This document shows, in pieces, positions 1 through 12,900 of a stretch of DNA of 64,000 nt. The notes below the pieces were generated by a model. That model was not told the DNA's origin and did no database searches. It saw only the letters and a program-made list of their open reading frames with translations. Origin of the DNA: Bugula neritina. Taxonomy: Eukaryota; Bryozoa; Gymnolaemata; Cheilostomatida; Bugulidae. Each line of letters opens with the position of its first letter. The stretch's first letter is position 1. The stretch spans positions 9,390,698 through 9,454,697 of the forward strand of contig OZ037765.1 in NCBI GenBank assembly GCA_964035545.1, read 5' to 3'. Both the position numbers and the translations under genes were made by a program.

Positions 1-3000
1 CAAACTAACAGGAAATCTTACCACTTCCTGTGCCAGAAGTTACAAATTGGTTTAAAAATAATGGCTACAATAAAGTTGTGTTTGCACAAATTACTTAGAA
101 TTCAGTCATGACTGAAGCCCAAGCAGTACTTACAGGAGAGAAGGACTTAGTGAAGTTGCGAGATCCTACAGACTGGGAGATGGACACTGTGTGTGTGGGG
201 ATAACTCCTGAGGAAGAGCTACTTACACCGATACGTGCTCTTCCCATCTGAACCTGATCCAGTTGTTTGTTCAGCCAAGTGATTACTGTAAGCAAAGCAT
301 TAACAATCTTGGTGAAAAAAACAAAACAAATCATATGAAAAAATGAAACTTCTGCAAAATATGATCACCAGTACATAAAATTATGAGCGTTAAAAAATTA
401 ATCAAAACATTTTATGCACAATAACACTAAAAAAGCTACATGTAACTAGCTGGCTACCGAAAATGTATTGGCTACATTTGCACATGGGTTTTCGTTAAAT
501 AACCTTAAAGGTCACTATATAGCATCAACTATTATTTTCAATATTCCATTATAGATCATCCATTTAAGCCATCATTCTTTAAACCTATTCTAAGCATTTC
601 TGAAGCAAGCTATGAATGAACTTAAGGCATGTATTATAATACCAGTTGTTTGCTTACCATTCTCATTGCTAGCCAGTTTCTTTTCATATTCTGTATGCTC
701 AGATTGAAGGAATTCTAACTTTGACTTTAATTCATTTATCTAAATGAAATCAGCTCTACTAAAGTGTGAATTTACTATTTTCATGTGCCATTTAGATTAG
801 AATAATTGCTTGCATTTTCAAGGACATCACTTGTAGTAATTCCTTGTAAAGTACTGATGTTTAACCAATCAATGCACTCAATTTTAAATAAAAACAAAAG
901 CATGCCAGAGACAATTCAGATTGATAAAGTTGCCGAGTCAATATATAGAATTATGTGGTTTTATGAAAAAGTCATCCCTAAACTTTTAGAGATAGGTGCA
1001 GTATTGGAGAAATTGAGAAAAGCCCGTGTTCTAGATTAGATATGTAGCATAAGAAGTTGTGTTCTTGCAAGAATTTCAACCGGCACCCCAAACCAAAATT
1101 TAATAAAAAAATGTATAGAACTTAAGCTATCTCAAATTCTCCACTACTGCTCCTAAATAAAATTCTACTAACACAATATATACCTCAAGCTATTGAGACT
1201 GAAACTAAAACAAATGAAAACATACTTCTTTTGAGTTGGAGGTAGCTCGGGTTTCAAGTTCTTGAAGTTCTCGTTGTTGGGTTTCCACTTGCTTTTCCTT
1301 CTCTTTCAGAACTTCTTCTTGTTTCAAGGCTATCTGTGATCTTAGCTTAAGCTGTAGCAAAGGATACTCGAATGTAAATAAACATGTTGTATTTTAACAG
1401 CAGTGCTTAAAGACAGGTGAGAAGTAGTCTACGTTCTCAGAGGGCCCTATCCATATGGAGTTGTATCATTTCATTTAAAGCCAAATCAAAGTCTAGGAGT
1501 CTTAGGCCATGCACAGTTAGCATGTCACCTGTTTTGCTACTAGATATTTTTCTCTGTGTTATGCTTCTCTCTACAGCTGCTTTCATTAGCAAACTATGCG
1601 AGTATAAATTTTTGTGTTTTCATAACTGGTTTGCTTTTAGAATAAGTATCACTAACAATGTAACCAAATGAGATTTTCACAGTGTGTCCAAATATAATGC
1701 ATATATATAAACAGTCTAATATAAAACATAAGAGAAATAATTTGAAACAAGTTAAATCAGAGACAAAACTAATGTGTGTGTTGTTTAACACTATAGCATG
1801 CATCCACGCTTGTTCATTTTCATTTTACGATTTGAACACTAATAAAAAATTGTTAACCAATATTTTTATACTATGGTCATTAAAATATAGAAAAAGGTTA
1901 CCATGATAATGGTCAAAACATTAATGGTGACTATGACCATTTTTACTTTGATGATGACTGTAGTGATGAGTGCAATTTTGATAAAAACATTTAGTTGCTT
2001 TTAACATGTTTTCTTCTAGTTGACCTTTTTATCAGTTGCAGTACTGCAAGATAGTAATCTATACACACCTTTGAATGCACACTCTTACTATCGTGCTGGA
2101 GCTTACGGATTATTTCATTAGCTTTGACAATCTCATCGGAGAGTGTTTTTATACTCAGCTCCAGGTGAGTCACTCTGGATTTGTTGACATTCAGCTCTTC
2201 TTCCAGAAGTTTCTACATCAACATTAACAGTGTGACAACAGCTGCATGAGTTATATAAAGTCAATATGAGACAGTTAACAATGCTGTGGACACCTTTCTG
2301 ACAAAGAATCAACCCATAAAATATAAATAAATTGCTCCCTCCATATCTCACCAAGCTTCGGGTCCCGAAACATCAATTTTTGACATAGTAGAATACCAGA
2401 TTTAACTCATAGATCAGTGAAATTCAGCCATTTTGTCCTTATACACACATACATAAGCCACAAAACAGGGATCCAAGCCCTTCTCGTGACCTATGAAACC
2501 ATGAGATATAAAGGAAGCACAGAAGTAATCTACTAAGCTTTATCAGAGAAACATTTACCTTCTGAGCTTGTTCAGAGTGTAGGAGATCAGATGAGTGAGT
2601 GACCACGGTGTCTTTATCATTGAGCTGCTGTTCCAGCACAGCAATACGTGTATTCTGCTGATTGGAGGCCTTTTCCTGCCTACATTATTTGTACTGTATT
2701 AGACATTCAACAACAAGACTGATTTAAAACAAATCACTTTTCAAAATTATTAAAATGTAATACAAAGCAAAAAACAATACTCGACTGTTTAGTGGTTCAG
2801 CATTAGGTTAGTATAAAAGTGGTTGCACATGTTAAGATACATAAGGAATAACGTTCAGCTGACAAGCTGGTGCAAGGAAAGAAGCAACACACGGCACCTG
2901 TGTAACTCAGCTTCCAGTTCGGAGTTTTCTTTACGCAGCTGTTGGACATCTAGTCTTGTACTCTTGCATTCTTCCTCCGCAACCGATAGTTTAGCAGTCA

Positions 3001-5740
3001 AGTCTCTGATTGAAGCATCATTGACAAACTTGGTCTCAGTCAATTCCTTCAATCATCATACCACAACTATGACTCAATATTATATGTGGTCGCAAGCGGC
3101 CATTTTTATAAAATAGTGAACTATTGATAGCAACAAAGGAAAGTGTGACATACCTTGTTCTGAGTGTCTAACTCATACATTCTTGCTTCCATCTGTTTTA
3201 CAATCTTCATGTGTGCCTGTTCTAAGTCTCTTTTTTCCTGCTGAAATCTTTGCTGGGTAGCAGACTGAGTCTAAATATTCAAAGTCAAATAATTAGAGTC
3301 ACATAAACGACAATCTTTCCAATCATTGACACTCATAGATAAAGTATCTGATAGAAAGGCGTGAAGAGTATGTACCTTCATAGCCTGTTCTTTCTCCATA
3401 TTAAGGCTGTGAGCATGTTTAGCTTGTAACTCCGAAAGTTTTCCTTCCCACTGAACCTTCATAGATGTGAGCTCAGCAGTGCGTGACTCCAGCGCCTTGC
3501 CAAATACATACCAATAGAATTGCACACTCAGCACACCAACATAACTGTCATACGACTGAGAAATGTGAATGAAAATTGTAACATATGTGTCTATGTATTG
3601 TAGGTAATTCTAATGAAAACCCAACAATACACTAATAGCAATAAACACCTTACAAACGATTAAAACTTAGTCAATTGAATAAATTAAATTAAATGAAAGG
3701 TAAAAATTTTGACCTAAAAGCCATGCACTACAAATCAAAAACTAAAGAATATTAAACGCCAGCATCACATTTTGACATCATCAGAAAGCTGAAAATATGT
3801 TCATCAGCAAAACTAATTCCATGTTGTAAAAGACAAATGAATTGCGTAAAGTTAAATCATACCTACATGTTACTTTCACATCATAAAAACTATGTGTTAG
3901 ATAGAATTAGTAAGAAGCTGGGTGACAGAAGAACTTCAAGCTAAATATCTACAACAACTTCAACTCACCTCCTCTGAAGCTTTAAGTGAAGCACTCAAAC
4001 TGGTCTCAGTGCTTTGCAGTTTATTAGTCAAAACTTCGTTCTTGCTCTAAAACACCCCAATACTCTGCTGATTTAAGCACCATAAAACTGTTGAGCCATT
4101 TCAAAATTTAATAAGCTGTTGCTTTACACTTGAAATAGATACTTTTCACACCACATATCATGATGACTATCATCTAGAATTTCTTTAGTTTTTGTAAAAC
4201 TGATTCACTCTCGCCAACTAAATAAATGTGTAATATATTTACAGAACTAAGGTCATACTTTGTAGTCTCTAAGACATTCTGATAGAAATGACTTGATAGC
4301 TGCATCGTTGCCAGGTAGCACTTTGAGAGATAAGTGAATAAGGTGTTTAAAGGGGTTCGTTTCTACGATATTCAGAGTAGAAAACCCATCGCTGATGATC
4401 AGTTGTAGAACAAACCTAAAAGAACATTTTTTTAGTAAATATCTGTTTTTTTTAGAAACATAGACACATGTTTGCAATTGTTTTCAAGTTAATGGGTCAC
4501 ACACATATAAACACAGAGCCTATGTAAATAATGTTTCTATACATTCATCATAAAAACACTACAATATTTTAACAAACAGAGAAATAACAACATCAAAACA
4601 TAAAACAAATTAATAACACACATCAATGGTCAATAAAATAGTTTACTTGGGTATTTCTTTAACTTCCTCATCCAAGCACAAGGTTAGTAATTCCGTAAGT
4701 TTTTGTGGAAATGATGGAAAGTCAACTAGAAGACCTTGATTAAGCTTCAAACTAAAACATTATTAATGTACAAGTCATTAATATTAAACAGGACTGAGTA
4801 GAATCTAAATGCTATTATTGATGTGTGCATATTGAGTTGATTTTAGAGTATTTTATTGCAGCATACAGAAAGTCGTGCATTGGCTATGCCAAATAATTAG
4901 CAAATAACTAATATTTACAATAAAAAGTAAATACTCACGTTTGAAAATCTGTTTCATCCAGCTTGAGCGTGTATAGAAAGAATGTGTCACTGTTATCTGT
5001 CAGCTGTATGTGCATATACCTCTTTTGTTGTGGAGTTGCAGAAGTGTGAATATTGATACTTAAATTTAGCTTAGAAACTCTGTGAAATATTGTATGTTCA
5101 TTTTTACTAAACATCAGCTCAAAGGGCAAGGCATTATTTAAAATAGCAACTAAATTCTATAACTAAAATTACCAATTCATGTCATTTTATTTCAGAATTA
5201 CTACATCATAATAATAATTTAAATTATTTATATTAGACCAGAAAACAAAACTTTATCACGAACATTATTATATTTCATTATTTACACTTGTAGGAATTTA
5301 GGATTCGTGAATTAATCTTGACCCTAAGGCTTAAGTACTATGTTAAATGGAATGCTTCATTGCTTGCATAACAATTTTTAAACACAACTAAATTACTTGA
5401 AGTTAAAGTTAATATCATTTAATTTTAATTTTATCACAATGATTACTATGACTATGAGTATGACTTCTACTTCTAGTTCTACTAACAGTGATAGCGTTAC
5501 TCTAACAGTTACTAATAAAATTTATATAATATTTTTATCGTGATTAGTAAAACTAAAGACACAAAAAAACAATAATAATATCATAACATAATTATAAATA
5601 TCAATTATAATAGTAACTAATACTAATAGTAATAGCTTAAATAAGCATGGGAATTTAAAACCAAAATTTTACCTGTCTTCTTTATCTTTATTTTTCATTT
5701 GAACGTAGAGAGCTTTGCAGAAAACTGTTTCAGCAGTCAT
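1..5740 (-). CDS. SASS6: SAS-6 centriole cartwheel protein (3' end outside window)
   Basis: SAS-6 dimers form the ninefold hub of the centriole cartwheel and start centriole duplication. My exon model is 5740-5673, 5079-4939, 4751-4647, 4415-4259, 4046-3969, 3495-3376, 3270-3154, 3046-2898, 2679-2559, 2212-2069, 1351-1226, 739-658, 285-134, then a partial exon near 22; these give 520 codons in a continuous frame. The N-terminal globular domain is clear: [13 protein letters not shown] and [13 protein letters not shown], then ETNPFKHL, whose Phe matches the head-to-head dimer residue (F131 in human). A long charged heptad-rich coiled coil follows, with [16 protein letters not shown] near its end and the family motif ITWLNKQL at about residue 475. 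The disordered C-terminal tail lies outside. The start is the ATG at 5740, giving [14 protein letters not shown]. The identification is firm; exact exon edges are inferred from splice consensus and phase. Confidence 0.93.
993..1156. mobile_element. short inverted-repeat element (family A, copy 1)
   Basis: The left end reads GGTGCAGTATTGGAGAAATT and the right end is its inverse, CTCCACTACTGCTCC. Between them are an A-rich stretch and GTTCTTGCAAGAATTTCAAC. It sits in a SASS6 intron and is one of eight related copies in the window. Confidence 0.75.
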
Positions 5741-6925
5741 TTTATTATTTTGGTGTTATACTATATAATTAAAGATATTTATAATACTCTTTTTCAAAAT
5801 ACTATTAGAAGCTTATTTGTTAATCAATAGGGTGATAATACAAGACAACATAAATATTTTAACTTGCCGCTGTAGCGAAGTGGTAAGTTTAATTGGATAT
5901 AGCGTGGAAGCTAAAAGAACAATTTTATTGGCCTATCTTTCAAGGTGAAGGCGTTGATTGGTTAGAAAGATAGCGTGTACGAAGCATTTTCTATAGTGAG
6001 ACAATAACTCTTAATATGGCCAATAATTATGATCAAAAGAGCTACCACCATTTATGGTTATCATTTTTTGGAGGAAATGGACTACTTCCTTCACAGCTAA
6101 TGAACTTATTATATTTTCTACAAAGCTACATAAATGCAACTCGTTTTTTTGTTGGCATTTAGTACTACTAACTGTGTACCAAGTACTGCAAATCTATAAC
6201 TGAGTTAACTATTACGATTGATTAAATTCGTATTAGGGCCTACTCACAATGTACAGTGATGATAAAAATAATCAAATGTGTCAGACTAAAGCATACTTAT
6301 TTTAAAAAAATGAAAACTGCTGTTGATATTATTTCACAAATTTCTAAAAGTTATTGCATTATTTCGATAAAAAATATAGAGAAGCCAGGGTGCTGCTGAT
6401 ATTAGTTGAAAACATTATAAATTGGTAACAAAATTAGGGCAACAATTAGGACTTTTTGAATGCCATGAATAAACTGTTATGAAATTACGAAAAACATAGT
6501 GTAGATAAAATTTGCATAATTTATTTTAAAATTTATTAGTTCTAAAACGTATAAAAAGGACACCAGATTATGAGTGCATTATATGTACACATATTACAAG
6601 CTGTTCATAAAGTTATATTGCATATGAAAATTGTGTGTGAGATGAATTTACAGATAGCTTCAGTTCTATTTGTTTATGCTGGTAAGCATATTGGTTACGA
6701 AGTTCCCTCTTTCCTACCATGTTACATAAAAGAGCCTACAATATTAAGTAGAAATTATATTACAAGTGGTAGCATCATTACTATTAGGTAGACTATGAGC
6801 ACCTAACACAATGAATGGAATAATAACACAGAAAAAACATGAGACAATAATGGGACTGAAACAAAGCATAAAAAAACATATTTTCAGTATTAACAGAAGC
6901 ATTATTTTAAGTCAATGAAAAAGAG
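5741..6925. other. intergenic, SASS6 5' side to ANAPC5 3' side
   Basis: No exon was recognised. The stretch should hold the SASS6 promoter and 5' UTR and the ANAPC5 3' UTR. On the minus strand AATAAA occurs at 6525-6520 and 6537-6532, about 400 bases after the ANAPC5 stop, which would suit its polyadenylation. Confidence 0.5.
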
Positions 6926-9900
6926 TTAATGCAGAATTGGAGGGAAAATTTGATAGCAAATCAGTTTAGACATTCTATTACTATTAGCTTCACACGATAT
7001 GCACGTGTTGGGAGAAATGATGATCTCTCTGATGCATGTATAGTAATAATACGTTTCAAATACAATTAAAGTGATACACTTACCATGTATGTAAGCACAT
7101 CTTTCAGATATATGAAGGCTTCGCAATGCTCAAAGTTACTTCTAGCCTTTTCCAAAAGCTTCAAACCTTCAGTGATAACTAGACACAAAGACAAGAACAT
7201 GGTTAGAATGCAATTTTTACAATGCAATAAGCTACTTATAACAAATAGGCTGAGTGATGACACAAGCTCAATAGCAACTTGTTTTTTACAACTTATTATG
7301 AAAATCTTTCTAAAATCTCTAAGAATTTTAGCTTGACTAGTTGAAAGTGTAGGCCAAAAAAAACTGAATCAACTCAGAAATAATTTACCATAAGAAAAAA
7401 AAAGTTAAATTAAGAGAGGAATAATTCTGTAGCAGGACGTGTTTCAAATCAAAACATTTACCTTCTTGCATTACATCTTCAGTTTCACTCTTCACTCTGG
7501 CAATTCTGCACTTTGTGTAAAGTAACTGAGCTCGCCCTTTATCTAAGCAGGAGCCATTAATAAGAAAGAAAGGCAGATATTCTCTTATGATGTTAAACCC
7601 TTCTTCTGCGTTATTACTCATTAGCTAAAACAGATAAAATCTGTTGAAGTCTAGTATACTACGTAAATAGACTATGAATTTAAAAAAAGAGTGACAATAA
7701 CCACTTCGTGTATCAAACTAATAATCAAGACTAATGAGAAAATCTTGCTACAAATTGAAGTAAGGATAAGATATAGAATGTTTGTAAAAACAAGTTAGTG
7801 AAAGTAGCAAATAGGCTCCCACCTGGATATGAGCAGCATACAGCTGACAAAGAGCGTGTTGATAGGACAGATGATTGCTGGAAGTGATCTGTATGCAGTC
7901 AACAACATATTTCGTAGCACTCGAATAATCTTCCAACTCGCAATATATGTTTATGAGCTCAATCATTGACCTAGTAAATATAATACAACCTATCTTTACT
8001 CAATTCAAACGTGTACAGTTATAAATATATATATAACTACAATGTATGCAAGTATAGACAATATATAACTACAATGTATTCATGTATAGACAATATATAA
8101 CTACAATGTATTCATGTATAGACAATATATAACTACAATGTATTCATGTATAGACAATATATAACTACAATGTATTCATGTATAGACAATATATAACTAC
8201 AATGTATTCATGTATAGACAATATATAACTACAATGTATTCATGTATAGACAATATATAACTACAATGTATTCATGTATAGACAATATATAACTACAATG
8301 TATTCATGTATAGACAATATATAACTACAATGTATTCATGTATAGACAATATATAACTACAATGTATTCATGTATAGACAATATATAACTACAATGTATT
8401 CATGTATAGACAATATATAACTACAATGTATTCATGTATAGACAATATATAACTACAAAGTACTCAAACAAATAAAATACACATGGATACATGCAATGTA
8501 CAAATATAGCCCTGTTCTATGATTAAAAATGCTATTCAATTAAAAGCAAGTAAGAATTATCACACAGCTATTGACAATTTTCAACAACATAATGGTTTTA
8601 AGGCGTAACAACAGCTTCACTTCATTGTAACACTACGAGGAAGTATATAGAATGCAAACTTATCAAGTACAAGTCACGCCTCATCACCCCAAAGCATAGC
8701 GTAAACACACACCTAGCTAGCAACTCTAGGGAGGCATACGATTGTGCCTTCAACTCATCTGCAGAAAGTATCTGTTTAACAGCATCGAGAGCTCTTTGAT
8801 GGTGGTTTTGAATACAGTACAACCTGACTCTTCTGAAATAAACAATAGAATATAAACTGCTATTGTGCAAGTATTTAAATGACAGAATATTTGATGATGT
8901 TCAGTTTCTTTTATTCAATATTAAAATGCACGATTTTACAAGGTAGTAGAAGGACCAAGGTTTGATATATTTTAAACAATGAAATATTGACCAATGACTA
9001 AAAACACCAAAAGAGCTTAACAATGAAGGTTTATTCTAAATTTTTAAAATAGTGAGAGTTTTTGGTTTTTCTGATCATCAAACCAGTCCAATGTTTTCTT
9101 GTTGAATAGTTTTGCCACTTCTCAATGTGAATATGTATTTCAGCAGTATACATCCAGTTTATGTTTTTTCTAATAACTGTAAGCAATATTCGACACAATA
9201 TGTTCACTATTCAGACGAAATAAACCGAGAAACTTATAATTTTCTAAATAAAGGAAGTTAGAATAATTTTACATGATTTAAAAGACATAGGATAATTGCC
9301 TGAGGTTTGCTTCTAGTGGGTCTAAGGATAGGAGATTCTCACAGGCTAAGGACATAGCCTGTGTATCAGCATGGTAGAAAGCCCGGTCTGCCAGCTGACA
9401 CTGTTCCACCTTGTTCCACACCTCACTCAGAGGATATGGTCTAGCAAAACTCTGCCGTGCAATACTGAGAATACTTTCCGAAGATTGATAGTCACCCTAG
9501 AACATCCAAGTCTGCCCATGTACAATACATGTATTGCTACCAGAAACCAACATGTATTTGATATGATACGTTTGACTGGTGCAGAGCAGAAAAACTTTTG
9601 CACTCTCAACTAGAACAAACCAAATCGCAATACTGAAAAAATGATGGTCGACCAGTTTTAAGAGATGCATACAAAATAAATAATATATTCAGTGTGAAAA
9701 TGTGTTCTCACAAACACGAGATTTACCTGGTTGAAGTAGTGATTGGATAGAACACAGAGAGCTAAACATTCTGGTTCAGCGCAGTGACCTTTGTTAGTGT
9801 GTGAGGAGGTGGCATGGATGACGTTAGAGGAAACCAGACTAGACATATGTCTAAAACAGGAGGGTTGGCAATGAGCAGTTCAACACACGATTGAATGAGA

Positions 9901-12900
9901 ACACTGTATATACCATAATACTAGAAGAAACTGTCACTGAAGCTACCTGCGGCCGTAGTATGCCCAGAGAGATGAGCAGAGAGTCATCTGTGAGACATTA
10001 GAAGCCAATCTCAGCGAGCTCTGCAGAGAACTGGGCAGATATTTGGTGCGGTGTGACAGTGCTTTAGCTAATTCACCAAACACCCTATAGATACAAGAAA
10101 CACATTCCTGATGCATGACATTCAATAAAATGAAATATAATCTTAAATTATCGCTTGAAAAAAAGCGAAAATCTGGTAATAAAAGCCAGCAACATATTTG
10201 TTAATATGTCTGTACAGAAAAAGCAAATATTGAACACATACAGCAGTATATACACATACATGAATACATATTGCTATAAAGAACACACTAACTTGTAGGG
10301 AAGCTCTGTAGGAGGTGTATACTTCAATGTATTAACAACAGTACAGTTGAGAGAAAGGTCAGGCAGTCCATGACTAGAGGTCACGCCACGAGCATTGGAT
10401 GACTCAGCTAAATGTTCTAACCATACCTTCAACATTGGTAAGGTCAAATTAAAGAAAATTTTATTAACAGAGCATATTATCTTCCAAATAAAACATACAG
10501 TGCTTATTCCAAGTCTAAACTCATTGTTGGTGGTAAACAGTGAAGTGAAATAAAATTCGAACCAACTAACTTAGAATTTCCCATTAGAACATTTTTCTAA
10601 AATAATTTTGTTCTGTGTTTTAGTACTACATGTATATAATTGAATATAATTATTAGAATAAGTTACTGGGCATTATTGAACGAAACTTGACAATGTCCGA
10701 GCACGTTAAAATTACATGAATTTGTCTTGAATGACAACTAACTTTATTTTTACACATATGTGACCATTGAGAAATCCTCAAAATGTCATTTTTAAATTTT
10801 GAGTTACACTCCTTTTACAAATAGAGACAATAAAGTTTCAACAAAATTTTTACATATGATTTTAACAACAGATTCATAAAATATCATAATGAACAGTAAT
10901 GAACAACTTCGAACAGTAAGTATAGATTTTAATAAAATTTATGCTAAATTATTAAACAGCAACATAATAATGCTAGGGACTGAAAAGATAAAATATTGCT
11001 ATGGTTCAATTGTAAACAATGAAAAATATGTAAAATAATGGGTATGCTGATGAAAAATAGCCACCACAATTTAACTTCAATATTAAGATTAAACATATCA
11101 ATACTCATACAACTCACCAATGCATGGTGCAAGCATGCCTTGTCATTAACTTCCTGTGCTGATCGTACAGCTTCTCGGACAGAATGCAGCGCCATCTCTC
11201 TGACATTAACCAGACATTATATTTACTAAGACTACACAACAGTTCAAAGACATTCTTTGTTTTAATTATTTTTATAACATAGCCTATACTGTGCGTACAG
11301 TCCATAAGTAAGAGAAGAAACACCTTAACCATTTTTAAGTATTTTCAGTGTAGCAAAAAGGGCCGAATGCTCACCTATGGCCAAATCTAGCATAGAGTGA
11401 AGCCATATTCAAAGATGCATATCTAAAACACATATTATAGTCTTCTGAGCCCGATTGTGGACCAGCTTCAGCCATCTTGTCAAAGTAGCGGTGAAGGCAA
11501 TCTTTAGCGCCGGCATATTCCTTTACACGCATGTAATTCATGTACATAACAAAATGCTACAAAAATACATTGAAACATTACAGACTATTTAAGATGTACC
11601 TGAGTTGCCACATTGCAACAACTGATGCATACAGTAATTAATGAGAAGACAGATTTGAAGTTAAAAATAATAAGAGTTTTAGCTTGTTTTGTATTATGCT
11701 ACTGTTTTATTAATAGCTACTTCAATACTACATACTATGTTACTGCTTTATTAACAAATACTTCAATGCTACTACATACTATTCTATGCAGTGAAGGATA
11801 GGTATTCAATAACGCCAGTAGCTCTTCGTGCACCTCAACGGGATTGCTTAAATCCTTTGTTTTATGCTCCAACATGTGTGCCTACAACATACCAGTCAGA
11901 TCTGCGTTTAGAGTGTCTCGGACCTGCACAACATCTACATGACTTTTTTAACAAATATATTGTTTACAAAACCATTTGAGAATTTTACGACATTCCAAAG
12001 TATTACGACGGCTGATATAGAACTAACCAAGTACAGCTCACACCGTCAAGAAGATACTAGATGGTAAATTTATAGTCAACAGATCGAAAGCAAAACTTTC
12101 TAAATGCTAAAACAACATCAAATAACTGTGATAATCATATCATGTGAACAGAAACTGCTCTACTGATTTCAATGGCTCAGCTATTGCGCTATAGGCCTCA
12201 AAAACCATGTTTAATTTGTTAGACTATGTACTTTTTCATATTGGACTAAATAAAAAAAGCAAATAAGTTTTTTCCTTTCTTATTTTATTATAACTGCAGC
12301 AACGCACCAGCTGAGTTATTCTTCTCTCAGATTGCCATTTGGATGGTACTGGTTTCTTGTTGGACCTGCAGAGTAAACAAATAGTAAATAAACAAGCAAA
12401 CCGTAAACAACATTTGCTAGATGAAAAGCACCGGCTCAGTTTGCATCAACAGCCCATTTAATTCTGACAAGCTATACTAAAATTATAGGTCACCTGACAA
12501 ACCTCCATTTAGTATCTAAATGGAAGTTGTCAAAGGACATGCTTTAGTAAATTATAGTCTAGTATATTTTAGTAAATGAAAGCACCTGTAACACATACGC
12601 AGTAGAAAGTAGACTATCATGGCCATCATGCCTAACAATCTCCTTGCAATATTCTGAAAAGACTCTCATGACGGAGGAGATAACTTCCTCCAATGACATC
12701 ATTTTAAATGCAACAAGCATGGATCTCACTCCGATACCTACGAATTTTCCGACATGAAACCCTAACAAACTGGTATAAAATATGAGTACTGCCCGTAATG
12801 ACACTTTCTAAACTAAAATCACATTATCACAGATCTACACACATATATACACGTATATATTTAAACAATCTACCTTTTACTTTATGTAACAATGTCATAA

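Noticed and set aside
8034-8456. Possible CRISPR-like array of 32-base repeats
   Set aside because: Units abut directly with no spacers, and the context is an intron of an animal gene; it is a minisatellite.
12300-12366. Longer reading of ANAPC5 exon 5 from the CTGCAG acceptor
   Set aside because: That acceptor gives a stop in the required phase; the acceptor at 12356-12357 joins in frame and matches the family.
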